Shown piece by piece: positions 42,684-52,853 of a DNA stretch of 64,000 nt (the stretch's first letter is position 1; each line of letters opens with the position of its first letter). The stretch is taken from positions 858,690 to 922,689 of the forward strand of contig JAKTTT010000002.1 of assembly GCA_030581615.1 (NCBI GenBank). The letters are read 5' to 3'. A program made the translations under genes and the position numbers. The DNA comes from Alloascoidea africana. Taxonomy: Eukaryota; Ascomycota; Alloascoideomycetes; Alloascoideales; Alloascoideaceae. The notes under the pieces were generated by a model that ran no database searches, was not told the DNA's origin, and worked only from the letters and a program-made list of their open reading frames with translations.

Positions 42684-45600
42684 ACTTTGCCCCTTTTTCT
42701 TTTTCTTTTTTTGATGACTTGGCATATATTCATTTTCATTTAGTATTTGCTTTTGTGACGTTACGCTATATGAATAGTTGGCTTGGATTAGGTCTATAGA
42801 AACATCTGTCTGTGTTATTGTTTTAATGCTTTGATTTTCTTCTTTTTTATTTGAACATTTTAGATAGTCATCATACCAGAGTGCATTAAACCTTTGAAAT
42901 GAAAAGTTTAGTTAAATGCTGCTGTAAAAACATGAAATGTTTCAATGCTCTTTACACACTGCTTCTACGGATTCATCTGGTGAAAATCGGCAATCCAGGA
43001 GCTCATCGCTCGTCTTTGATAAACTTTTTGCAACCAGATTCATGAAATTGGCCATCATATTCTATCTCTTCAGTCAATTGGTGTAATTCACATCAAAACA
43101 AAGCTGTCTTGTTGAAAGAAGTGGAATGTACAGGTGCCACCAAGGCGCTATCCTATAAAGCAAAATCATTTCAAAAAATTCACACCTGATTCATCTTGAA
43201 AGTATAGAATCTTTCATTTCAATGTCTTCAAGTCAAGTAACTTCATTTTATCGTGTTTTTCTTCGCTTCTTATTTCCTTTTCTATTCCATTTCTTTGTTC
43301 CATCAAGAATTCTGATTTTGGCTTTCTTTACTAATAGTATTTAATCATGTCTATGGCATTATGATTATCTAAATGTGAAACTAGCAGAGATTTGAAGGAG
43401 ATTTTTGAAAATCCTCTCTTGAGAATAACCTTAGACACGCCCTCTCGGATACCGCATTTCGCTAGCTGTGCCAAAAAAGTTCCAGTTGTCACAAGAAATA
43501 TTATGTCGAGGTGCAGATCGGATAATTGTAGTTGGCTTAAAAGCACAACCCTTGATCGTGGTCGCCTAATACTCTTTTGGTACATGAAGCTTTACAGCTC
43601 TGTATTAAATACAAGATTTGGTTTGTTAGATTCTCGGGTTGAATGAAACGCTTTTCAATTCAGTTTTCTTGTTGACTTAGGAGACTGTTAATAATAAAGG
43701 GTACAAACCACGGAGAAAACTGGTTCCTAAATTTGGACATCTGACAAATTAGGAACCCTGCCCTCGGAATTGATTTCAAAGTCACACGTGCTGATAAGCA
43801 ATGGTAGGGCGGCTTTGGAAGAACTTCATAGCTCTTTGAATTGCCCAAAGTGAAAGACTCTTTAGGATTCCTTTTAAAAGCAATGAATACTTTAGAAGAT
43901 ATCATCTGAATACATCCCAAGAAGGTCATTGAGATGGAACGATTCTTCAATGCTAGAGCATTCCATAGTCACAAATTGTGATTATAGACAATTATCGCTT
44001 TTAAACATTCAACTAGGAAAACTTTCTTCTCCTTGTTTGTTGATTTCAATTTTATAGACCACTTCTGACAAATAGAAGTTGCTACGCTAACATCTTGCGG
44101 ACTACACAGTGTCATATCGGGGATCATCGGAATTACTACATGTTCAGACAATGCGTAAGATCTCGATGAAAATAGAATTTGACCCCTTATACAATTTCCA
44201 TGATCAATTCATGATAGGGATTGTCATGGGAGAATCAGCAATATCTATCATGTCCCTTTGTAAACGATTGGCAAAACGGTTAGAACAGTGTGTACGATTT
44301 TATAGCAGAGCTGCAATAAACAAAACATCAAAAAGTTTAGATAAAGAGAACAGCGAGTTGATAAAAAATTGATGAAAATGCCCAGCTGGGAGCAGGAAGA
44401 GCGATCATCTGACAACAAATGTTTTCGGAACAGGAAAAGGCTCTTCATCCGGTTTTCACCGACATGATAAATCAATTGGTGCTATGACTTTCATCATTAG
44501 AACATGATTTTCCTCTATAGAAGGATTTTAATCGCTTTAGTAACAACGAAACTAGATAGTTTTGCAATAATCTTCTCATCGGGTTTGATTGTTCAAAAGA
44601 ATGGTCAGATCATCTCGTTCAGAATGAATTTGAAGGGACCTGAGTGATTCAAAGAATGTAGAAGCGCTACTGAATCAATAACAGATTCTAATTATTCTTA
44701 AGGTTGTAAAACTATAGATGCATCGATCATAATCAACTCATCTCATCTCGCTTCTTGCACAACGCACGACTTGCCCTTGCATACCATTGGTATACCCAGT
44801 TTTTGGTCAAGAATCTTAACCTTACCTACTACTTTCAAGATTCTTTGCAAAACAATTCAAGTTTTTTGTAAAATATTCCATCGTAAACGGTACAAACTAC
44901 AGAATTGGAAAGAATGTATCATCTCACCACTGTTTTGTTAAGTAGTGAACTGAAGATCCATCAGTGTTCTATTAACATCTCAATCGGATACCTGAAGAGG
45001 CGAATAAAACCCGATTTTGTAAAGCATATATTTCCAAGATTTTTTCCCCTCGAACGTCTTCGGGCATTGAGTGGGCATCTTTTAGGAGAACCCAAAACAC
45101 TTTAAACGCATATTTCAAGCATTTTGGAAACACAAAGAAGAAGCAACAGATTACTGAGAGTCTCCTTGATCACAAAATGCCTTTTCCTTTAATGTTTAGT
45201 TCTTCAAGCAATTAAAATCAAAATACAAAGATATTTGTGGAGTAGAGTGGAATTAAAGATGAACATATCGCACTAATTAGGTACCCAGAGCTGTTGTCTC
45301 TCATCCCATATTCTCGCACCGAAATTTGGGTTATTGTTTTAGTATGCAACCTAAGCACATTTTCAGCACCACTGAATCTTAATGCAATCATTTTTTACAT
45401 AGTAAAAATCCTTTGTCATTCGTGAAACTGATATAGCTCTTTAATTGTGGAATAGATGTAGAGACATAATGAGTGTAATGTAAGGATGTTTCCAGACAAC
45501 GAACCAAATGCTAGAAAATTTGGTAGACATCTCCACACTCTCCAACTTCAACCCAGCACAGAACTCACATCGTAGGGCCAGTTGTTAGGGAGGCGGAACT

Positions 45601-46326
45601 CCAGTATTATTACAACGGTTTCAACAGACCCAAAATACATTTACCTCCCTATCGTAATTGTCATTGAGAAGATGACCCAAGAAAGTGGAGATAATTGCTT
45701 GCTGTGATGTCTCTACCCCTTTCTCCACATTCTGGTGAAATGAAAAACGACAGTTCTCTAAAATTTGTATGAACAGTACGAAGAAACGGAGAAAAAGTAG
45801 ATCTAGCTGCTACTGCTAGTGCTTGTCATATCATAGTCGAACAGAAAAGAAAAAAAAAAGAACCGGATAGGTAAAAGAAGTAAAAATTCTTTGGGATAGA
45901 ACCAGGGTAGTAAACACGTTTGGCATACCAGCAATACTGAACGCTTCGGAATCTCATCATGTACTTTCTGAAGGCTTTAGGAATTATCATACGCTATCGC
46001 CTACGTGCTTTTCATTATCATTATGCCCACATTTTGTTATACCACCTTTATCGCAGATCAGAAATATCTCCACGATTTGTAACAATTATGTTCCACCTGC
46101 TAATAATAAAGACCTTAAAAAGTAGAGTGAGCGATTTAAGATCATTCAAATGAGAATTGTATCGAAAGAGGCTTTTGATCTGGGCTGATTGTGATAAGAG
46201 CTCTTTGTCCTGCTTGTGGTACTTCCATGCATTATAAGAATTATACATTTCCTATATCCTCAAGTGAGTTAGGCCCTCAAGATTTCTATTCTACTGGCTC
46301 TTCTTTCTCTCATCTTATCTCACACT
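42684..46326. other. 3.6-kb region between the F-box paralogs
   Basis: No supportable gene. ORFs up to 96 codons lack motifs and start codons in good context. I looked for remnants of a third F-box copy by its block motifs and saw none. The last ~150 bp are the promoter of the second F-box gene. Confidence 0.45.
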
Positions 46327-48069
46327 ATGATCCTCACCGACCTTCCAGAAGATATCATCGAGCTGGTGATAGAAAAACTACCAGTAGCAGATTTCTACAG
46401 TCTTAGCTTCACTTGTAAAGACCTATCGAAATACTTTTGGAGCTCAAACAGCCACTACAACCACCTTGTTAAAAATGTGCTATTCAATGAAAATCCATTC
46501 ATAAAAAAAGAACCAGACACAAATTTATGGTGTGAAACCGCAGAAAGGTTTACACAGGTTTCTGGAAATCTGAAGAAAACTGTTGACTTCAGTGATCTCA
46601 ATCTATATTCTGCCCCAGGTGCTGGCGAGTGGGCTAATCTCTCCGCAACCAACGGTCTCGATGAGGCCAGGCCAACCAAACGGGCAAACAACATTGTAGA
46701 CGGTATTAGCATTGGAAAATATGGCTGCTTTCAGGTGGACATGAGAAACAGAACCAAGAGATCAATCACCAATAACAAGTATGATGAGCTCACTCTTAAC
46801 GATCTTGGCACTGGCGTCTTGAAGAGGTATCGAAAGAATAGCAACGGCACGAGCAATGGCCTGTTGAGCCTGGTCCCCCGGTCTTACAATGTGAGCGGAA
46901 ACGAGAGACCTGCTTCCAATGTCCAAGCGATGCTCACCAAAGATCTAAAAGACGGGGGAATGATCATATCTTTTGAAATGGTCAGTAGCAGCTATTCCCG
47001 CTATTATTCAGATTCTTCATTGCTTGCCCTTTCCAGCCTTACGTCGATATCTTCACCTGTTTCACACAACTGGCGCTTTGAGCCACCTTGCTTCTTTGCC
47101 GATATGAAGGTTGACTATTTTACATTTGAAAAAACAGCATTTTTAATGACGTTAGATCCACGCAGTGGCTATCCATGTGTCTCTGCATACGAGACCGTAC
47201 CAGCAGAAGCACAAAGAACAGGGTCCTCTCGAAAACTGTGGACAACGACAGTTCAGTATAGAGATCATAAAATTCTGCAAAGCAGTTTCTTTGCGAATGA
47301 ACACTTTGCTTTCTTTATGCTAGAAAGCACTCCACAAAGCACCTACGATAGGAATGACAACAGCTTAATTAATGAGAACCTGCTGTTTGTTCTTTCTACC
47401 GAAACTGGCCGACTTTTAGGCACCTATTCGAACTGTATACTTGACAGTAATAATACACATTCTATGAGATATAAAATAGTCGGTTCAAACGTTTTCTGCG
47501 ATCGCTTCAGCAAATCCGAACGTTTACCTTTTGCTTATGGACTGCACCAAGGAAACTACAGTTTGTTATGCAAACCCTTGACTGAATTTCTGACCGAAAT
47601 GGATACAGAAACTCACTTCAAAATAGTGCAAACCAAATCTGGTAAGGGAAAACTGTTAAAAGCGATTCGTACAGGAGAACAGAGACAATGCAACCGCCGA
47701 AATTTTAATCCAGAATCCAGGGGAATGTCCATTTTGAGCAAATGGAAAGCTTCAAATGCAGAAAAAGCAAGCTTAACGGGATCTCCTTGGAACTTAGTGG
47801 TAACTGTTAGGGAAGGAAAGAACCAACGATGGCTAAACAACAGAATTGTAACTTCTCTTGATGATACATTTCTGACTGTTTATAGATGCACCAATGACAA
47901 TAACCCATTGCAAAAACATTTATGGGCAAATTACCTCTTTGTCTATAATCTAAAGACTTCGGACAAGAGGTTTTACAAGTTTCCATGTCTTGACAGCGCT
48001 AATAACATCGATAAAGACTTTTGCATTCTAGTCGATGAGAAGCTGAATTTTGAGACTCTGTCCGAGTGA
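46327..48069 (+). CDS. F-box protein with conserved C-terminal region, paralog 2
   Basis: A 580-residue protein from ATG 46327. The N-terminal F-box reads ILTDLPEDIIELVIEKLPVA and DFYSLSFTCKDLSKYF. The rest aligns block by block with the protein at 41130-42683: DFSDLNLYSAPGAGEW, LSSLTSISSPVSHNWRFEPP, LLFVLSTETGRLLGTY, KIVGSNVFCDRFSK, PWNLVVTVRE, FLTVYRCTND and NYLFVYNLKTSDKRFYK. It is longer by a loop of about 40 residues (GKLLKAIRTGEQRQ and following) before the PWNLVV block. The two copies are in the same orientation 3.6 kb apart and are strongly diverged, so this is an old tandem duplication or a larger dispersed family. Function unknown beyond a probable SCF role. Confidence 0.78.
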   Translation: MILTDLPEDIIELVIEKLPVADFYSLSFTCKDLSKYFWSSNSHYNHLVKNVLFNENPFIKKEPDTNLWCETAERFTQVSGNLKKTVDFSDLNLYSAPGAGEWANLSATNGLDEARPTKRANNIVDGISIGKYGCFQVDMRNRTKRSITNNKYDELTLNDLGTGVLKRYRKNSNGTSNGLLSLVPRSYNVSGNERPASNVQAMLTKDLKDGGMIISFEMVSSSYSRYYSDSSLLALSSLTSISSPVSHNWRFEPPCFFADMKVDYFTFEKTAFLMTLDPRSGYPCVSAYETVPAEAQRTGSSRKLWTTTVQYRDHKILQSSFFANEHFAFFMLESTPQSTYDRNDNSLINENLLFVLSTETGRLLGTYSNCILDSNNTHSMRYKIVGSNVFCDRFSKSERLPFAYGLHQGNYSLLCKPLTEFLTEMDTETHFKIVQTKSGKGKLLKAIRTGEQRQCNRRNFNPESRGMSILSKWKASNAEKASLTGSPWNLVVTVREGKNQRWLNNRIVTSLDDTFLTVYRCTNDNNPLQKHLWANYLFVYNLKTSDKRFYKFPCLDSANNIDKDFCILVDEKLNFETLSE

Positions 48070-48232
48070 ACACGAACATTAACTACATAATTTTTTTACT
48101 GGTACTTGGGGACATGCTAGACACTCTTTCAATTCGAGCTTATAATTTTGACGAACCTTTACGTGAACATTAATATCATTTTACAATACATAGTCATTGA
48201 AAAAGAATACACACATTTGGGAATCTATTTTG

Positions 48233-51157
48233 CTAGATTTTTGAAATCCCTTGAACCTTTAAATATTTGTTGAAAGCAACGCTACCCCCGCCAAACTTCT
48301 TTAAAATAAGTAGTGCTTTCAAAGAGTCCATTCCAAACTTGTATTTTTGATTGAAGAAGGCAGGGTCGGGAGAAAACTCCACAGTATTTTCTAGCTCGGA
48401 ACTAATCGCATTCGAAATAAGAGCAGCTGTAGTGGCAGCATCTGCTTCGTCGCCAGTATTTCTCAAAGAACCCCGAGAATACTGGAAGTTAAGCGTTGCT
48501 AAGTCGGGCATTCGAGAATCCGGTGGAAAGTTGCTTGAGTGATACAAAGATGTAGAAGACCGTCCTCCTGACCTTCCACTATTATTGAAGTAGGAAACAT
48601 CACTTGAACCAGACTCTAAACCAATCGTAAAAAAGTGATGTAGGCAGATATGCGAAGAAATAGGAATAGAAAGAAAATCCTTGGCTATACTGTGTAGAAT
48701 ACCCCAATATTTGCCTTCATCGCGCCACCAGGCAAAAGGGCCTTTCTCCGTTGCACGAGAATTAGATTCAATATAGGTTATCAAATCGCTCGCATAAAGA
48801 TTAAACTGATGAGCCATTTCTACCACATTTCCATGATCTGAATCTTGTACGCTTACAGAGTTGGCAGATTCATGGCTTTGCGTTCCATATATTACAGGGT
48901 CAAGAAAAGCTGAGTCAATAACATCTGTGGATGTAGTAGAATTTGTGACTGCTGTTGAAGTTGAAGTTGATGGATTGGTTGTTACCAATTGACTTGCCGA
49001 TGAAGGAGGAAGAGGCGCCTTTTCTTTCAATGGCTCTGCTGCCAGGCTGACGTATTTCTCCAAGAACTGGATAATAGGGTTCAGAAAGTCTTCCTGCTGG
49101 GTTTGATTATCTGGGAACGTGGAGTTGATTAAAGAAGGCTGTAATAAAGAACTTAACATAAATATTGGTGAGTTTGCTACCCTGTTGTGGTAACTCTCAA
49201 ATAGCTTCAATGCGGAATCAGCACTATCGGCAATTGCGTCTTCAATGTTTGAAAAAAGATCTAACTTCGACTTTATTGAAAACAAGTGACTATAAATAAA
49301 CCCAGCATTAGTGTATATCAATGCAATGCTACTTGATGGAAGGGAGGTCATCACGAGAAGCTGCTGAATTGGTCGTAGTATCGAGGAAATTGTCAACAAA
49401 GATGACCATTGGTCATCAGTTAAACTAAACTGAGAAGAATTATCCAATGATTCTGAATATTGCTGAATAGAAGCCTTGTATAGTGAAATTAGTTCAGTTA
49501 CTTGAGGAATACATTTTCGGATATCAGTAACCTTTGCTATTTCTGCGAACGGATTGATCATTGTACTAGATGTCGTCTCCAGTGCATTTACCGCACTGCT
49601 GGCACCAGGAGAAGAGCCATGTTCTAAAGAATATGGTAAGGAATAATTGCCATAATTATCACCCAGGTCAATTGGCAGACATTTCAACCAGCGTTCTTCA
49701 TCTTGCGAAATTTGCTTCAAAAAGGTTTCAATTTTCAAAAACACTGAGCGGCATGGAGATTCATCTTTGTCAAACAAACTTGAGACCAGACTGGTGTAAA
49801 CTTGCTCCAAAACGTAGTCAACAGATGAAAACAACGGAAGATCTTGTAGCCATTTTCTCTTCTCTTCCGAAGGGGAAAAATACTCTGTAGCTATCCTAGA
49901 AGTGACATGTTTAATGACTTCGGTTGGATTAGCCACAACTGTCAAGATTTTGTTCTTCATGTTGTAAAAATCAAGCACCTTTACAAGTTTCTCATACAAC
50001 TCGTTTCCAACCTGTTTAGAGGAAAGGTCAATGCCCAAACTGAAAGTTAAAACGTCAAGCACATATAAACATTTTCGGAAATCATTGTCAATGAGCGAAG
50101 CCATAATCACAAACACCGCCTGATTTCTTGATGTAACCCAGTAGTCCAGAGTAATAGTGACGCCAGATTGTACACCACCAATCTTTGACCTTACCTCTTC
50201 CTTATACTGCTCATATGTCTTTGTTGAGTATTGTTCAATAACCGAGGAATTGATATCATGCTCTGCTAAAGAAGGCTGTCCCTTTGCAAGCAAACCAAAG
50301 AAAGAAGGGTTGCAAATATCTTGGAATGAGGTATCGGTAGCCGCTACCAGATCCAAAATCTTGGAAAAAAACTTGTCTCTGAAGCTGGACGTGGTAATGT
50401 CACTTCCAGGCTGACTGTTCTCTGCAGATTTTTCGGTTTTTCTGGACTCTCCCTCAATTTCAACTGGAAAATGGGGTTCTTTATCATAGTAAACCATTCT
50501 AGATTTAGCAGCCCTGGGTTGGACTTTCTCGTCATCTGCAAGAGTCAATTTCTCTCCTTTACTACTCCAATAATAGTCACCATGGTTTCCTTTAACAGAG
50601 AGGTGCTTTTTGAGCTTTGAATTGTTTTCGTATCTTGTGCTCTCCTTAGCAACAGTTCTTCTGCAATGACGACATACCCAAAGCACATCTGAAAAGTCAT
50701 CATTAGCAGGATCATCGTTGCCAACTTTCTCACCAATGAGTTCATAGTGCGTGTAAGTCCAATTCTTTTTCCTTCCAGATTGTACACCTGAATTATGCCT
50801 TTCTATAAACTTTTTGTAACTAGTAGGTAGCTTGGACCTCTTTGGTGTTGATTGTACACCCGCAGATCCTTCCGAATCGTCCCTTTTTGCATTGTATCTG
50901 TTTTCATCTTCAAAGCGTCGTTTGACTCCAGCGGCTACGGCAGCCGAGGCTATAACAGACGCAGAGGCACTATCATGAGCAACCTCGTCTGGATTTGCAC
51001 TGGAGGCGGCTGCGGCGTTGTTCGAAGACGCGATTGCCTTGATTAACGACATGGCCGTCTCGTTAACGTCGTCGGGAACGTCATCATCGATGCGAGCATC
51101 CTTCTCGTGGCCTGGATGCAGAGACGGATGGAGGACACTACTGATATCGTCGTTCAT
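48233..51157 (-). CDS. BED-finger, hAT transposase-derived protein (candidate domesticated gene)
   Basis: An uninterrupted 974-residue protein from ATG 51157. The order is: a low-complexity N-terminus with an acidic start and Ala/Ser runs; a BED-type zinc finger at about 132-200 (Cys162, Cys165, His185, His192); a hAT RNase H-like region starting at TITLDYWVTSRNQAVFVIMA (Asp338 in the first catalytic position); and a hAT C-terminal dimerisation-like region with GPFAWWRDEGKYWGILHSIA and DFLSIPISSHICLHHFF. The usual T-D-N-A motif of the second Asp reads VVANP (Ala409). The SER-x-F-S motif that I take to carry the Glu reads CLHHFFT. So two of three predicted catalytic acids seem lost while the frame is intact. 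No terminal inverted repeats are visible in the flanks. A host function (DNA binding or regulation) is likely but unknown. Confidence 0.8.
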   Translation of the reverse strand: MNDDISSVLHPSLHPGHEKDARIDDDVPDDVNETAMSLIKAIASSNNAAAASSANPDEVAHDSASASVIASAAVAAGVKRRFEDENRYNAKRDDSEGSAGVQSTPKRSKLPTSYKKFIERHNSGVQSGRKKNWTYTHYELIGEKVGNDDPANDDFSDVLWVCRHCRRTVAKESTRYENNSKLKKHLSVKGNHGDYYWSSKGEKLTLADDEKVQPRAAKSRMVYYDKEPHFPVEIEGESRKTEKSAENSQPGSDITTSSFRDKFFSKILDLVAATDTSFQDICNPSFFGLLAKGQPSLAEHDINSSVIEQYSTKTYEQYKEEVRSKIGGVQSGVTITLDYWVTSRNQAVFVIMASLIDNDFRKCLYVLDVLTFSLGIDLSSKQVGNELYEKLVKVLDFYNMKNKILTVVANPTEVIKHVTSRIATEYFSPSEEKRKWLQDLPLFSSVDYVLEQVYTSLVSSLFDKDESPCRSVFLKIETFLKQISQDEERWLKCLPIDLGDNYGNYSLPYSLEHGSSPGASSAVNALETTSSTMINPFAEIAKVTDIRKCIPQVTELISLYKASIQQYSESLDNSSQFSLTDDQWSSLLTISSILRPIQQLLVMTSLPSSSIALIYTNAGFIYSHLFSIKSKLDLFSNIEDAIADSADSALKLFESYHNRVANSPIFMLSSLLQPSLINSTFPDNQTQQEDFLNPIIQFLEKYVSLAAEPLKEKAPLPPSSASQLVTTNPSTSTSTAVTNSTTSTDVIDSAFLDPVIYGTQSHESANSVSVQDSDHGNVVEMAHQFNLYASDLITYIESNSRATEKGPFAWWRDEGKYWGILHSIAKDFLSIPISSHICLHHFFTIGLESGSSDVSYFNNSGRSGGRSSTSLYHSSNFPPDSRMPDLATLNFQYSRGSLRNTGDEADAATTAALISNAISSELENTVEFSPDPAFFNQKYKFGMDSLKALLILKKFGGGSVAFNKYLKVQGISKI

Positions 51158-51581
51158 CTCAGCACGTCGCTTCGCTCTGGCTGGTTCCGTAAGGTTGCGA
51201 TCGCAAGTTTAGGAGTGTGTCTCTTCCGTGTGTCAGAACACCCACACGCCCACCATGCCTGCAGGCGTGGAAATTGACCCGGTAGAGACAAAAGTCCCGA
51301 GTTATCTGATGGGAGAGCAAATTAAAGAGAATAAAACTTCCAGAAAAGGAAGAAATACATGAAAAGTTGATTTAGTAGGAGCTTCGATCATCTCCTTCTT
51401 TTGCTCCTTTGCTGTGGGTGTTGTGTGCAGAGATAGCGACCTACCAATTGATAAGGAAAGAGACCTATCAGACCAAACTAAACCCTCTTATCGCCATTTC
51501 TCTGTGCCGAGCATTTTCGGAATACTAGCTCTCACAAAACCGTTTAAACATTTTGGCTGGCCGTTACCCACTTATTGACGA
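51158..51581. promoter_or_regulatory. Divergent promoter, hAT-derived gene / PQ-loop gene
   Basis: 424 bp between divergent start codons. A GTGTGTC/GTGTGTCAG repeat lies near 51216-51232 and a GCCTGCAGGCGTGG stretch at about 51258-51271. No terminal inverted repeat matching the other side of the hAT-derived gene was found. Confidence 0.5.
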
Positions 51582-52364
51582 ATGGTTTCTGTGGCTGCTA
51601 ATGTTCTCGCGACTATAGGAACAGTGCTATGGTGTATTCAGCTCCTTCCCCAGATTTACTTCAACTGGAAAAGAAAGAACTGTGAAGGCCTTCCACCGTC
51701 AATGCTTTTTTTATGGGCTTTTTCTGGTCTGCCTTTTTCAGTGTATTTTCTGATTCAGGATGCGAGTATACCTTTGAGAGTACAGCCACAGCTGTTCACT
51801 TTTCTCGCCATGGTTGGATGGGCTCAATGTATCTATTATCCACCAATTGACTATGGCCTGAAAAAAACAATGCTGAACGTGTTTGCATTTGTCTTTGTCG
51901 CTCTTGCTTTTGAGTTGCCCAGCATTTTATGTCTTCGACCTGTTTATCGAAGAGGAACTGAGTGGCCAAACCTCATCTATGGCGTATTTGCCTCAATCCT
52001 ACTGGTTATCGGCCTCCTGCCACCCTACTTCGAGCTGGCCAAAAGGAAAGGCAAAGTTGTTGGAATCAACTTTATTTTTCTATTCATGGATAATCTTGGG
52101 GCAATTTTTAGCTTTTTGTCGTTGATCATTGATGATCCTACTTCCGATATCATGGGGATGATCCTCTATCTGCTAGTGATGGTTGTAGAATGGGGCATAT
52201 TTTTGAGTCATATCATATGGATGATCCGTTTTCGTCAGTACTCTCACGGTTGGATATTTGGTTGCTACACTGACGAAGAAATGGCGGCGAAGATAGAAGC
52301 AGAGGAGGCCGAGGCCTTGGAAACTGGTGTAGAAAGGGTCTCGGGAAAGAGCGATCGGAAGTGA
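51582..52364 (+). CDS. PQ-loop repeat membrane protein
   Basis: A 260-residue protein with about seven hydrophobic segments. The first PQ-loop motif is complete (IQLLPQIYFNWKRKNCEGLP, Pro23-Gln24). The second repeat reads LLPPYFELAKRKGKVVGIN, with Pro147-Pro148 in place of Pro-Gln. A lone Asp in the following DNLGAIFSF helix is typical. PQ-loop proteins include lysosomal and vacuolar amino-acid exporters and other small-solute carriers; this one belongs to a fungal branch whose substrate I do not recognise. The C-terminal tail is Glu/Ala-rich (EEMAAKIEAEEAEALE). It is divergent from the hAT-derived gene. Confidence 0.82.
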   Translation: MVSVAANVLATIGTVLWCIQLLPQIYFNWKRKNCEGLPPSMLFLWAFSGLPFSVYFLIQDASIPLRVQPQLFTFLAMVGWAQCIYYPPIDYGLKKTMLNVFAFVFVALAFELPSILCLRPVYRRGTEWPNLIYGVFASILLVIGLLPPYFELAKRKGKVVGINFIFLFMDNLGAIFSFLSLIIDDPTSDIMGMILYLLVMVVEWGIFLSHIIWMIRFRQYSHGWIFGCYTDEEMAAKIEAEEAEALETGVERVSGKSDRK

Positions 52365-52853
52365 TTCAATCAGAGCGTTTTTACTGAGAATCATTAACAT
52401 TGCCCTTTTGCTATTAAGATAGGCACAAGCTTCTGCTTTCCCTTTATGACTTTTTGTTTGTTTTGTTCCATATTGGTAACTCATTATTATTAGAGTACCA
52501 GTATTTTCCTATTCACTTCAAGCAATGTCTTACTAGAGATTGTATATCAGTGTCAAAGGCAGAAACTATTAGATATTTCTTCTCAACTTTTGCCAAATAC
52601 GTTGTTTGCCAATATAGGCTTTCAAGTTATCAGAGTTCCGCGCAAAATCAGAAATACCAGAGGAAAAAGCACTCTGAAAGCTACATTCCAATGACCCTGA
52701 AAAATCACATCTAACTCCAAAAAACAGCTAAATGTATAAGGACGAAGGGAATGAGATGTAAAGCCAGAGCTTTATGTATTATATATATGCAATAAATCGA
52801 ATGCTATTAATCCAACTCAGTTGCTCTCAGTATCACTTTCCAAGTATTTACTT
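52365..52853. other. Convergent intergenic region
   Basis: 489 bp between the stops of the PQ-loop and J-domain genes. No gene or repeat seen. Confidence 0.5.

Noticed and set aside
48070-51581. Terminal inverted repeats or 8-bp duplication around the hAT-derived gene
   Set aside because: Searched by eye in both flanks; no matching ends found.
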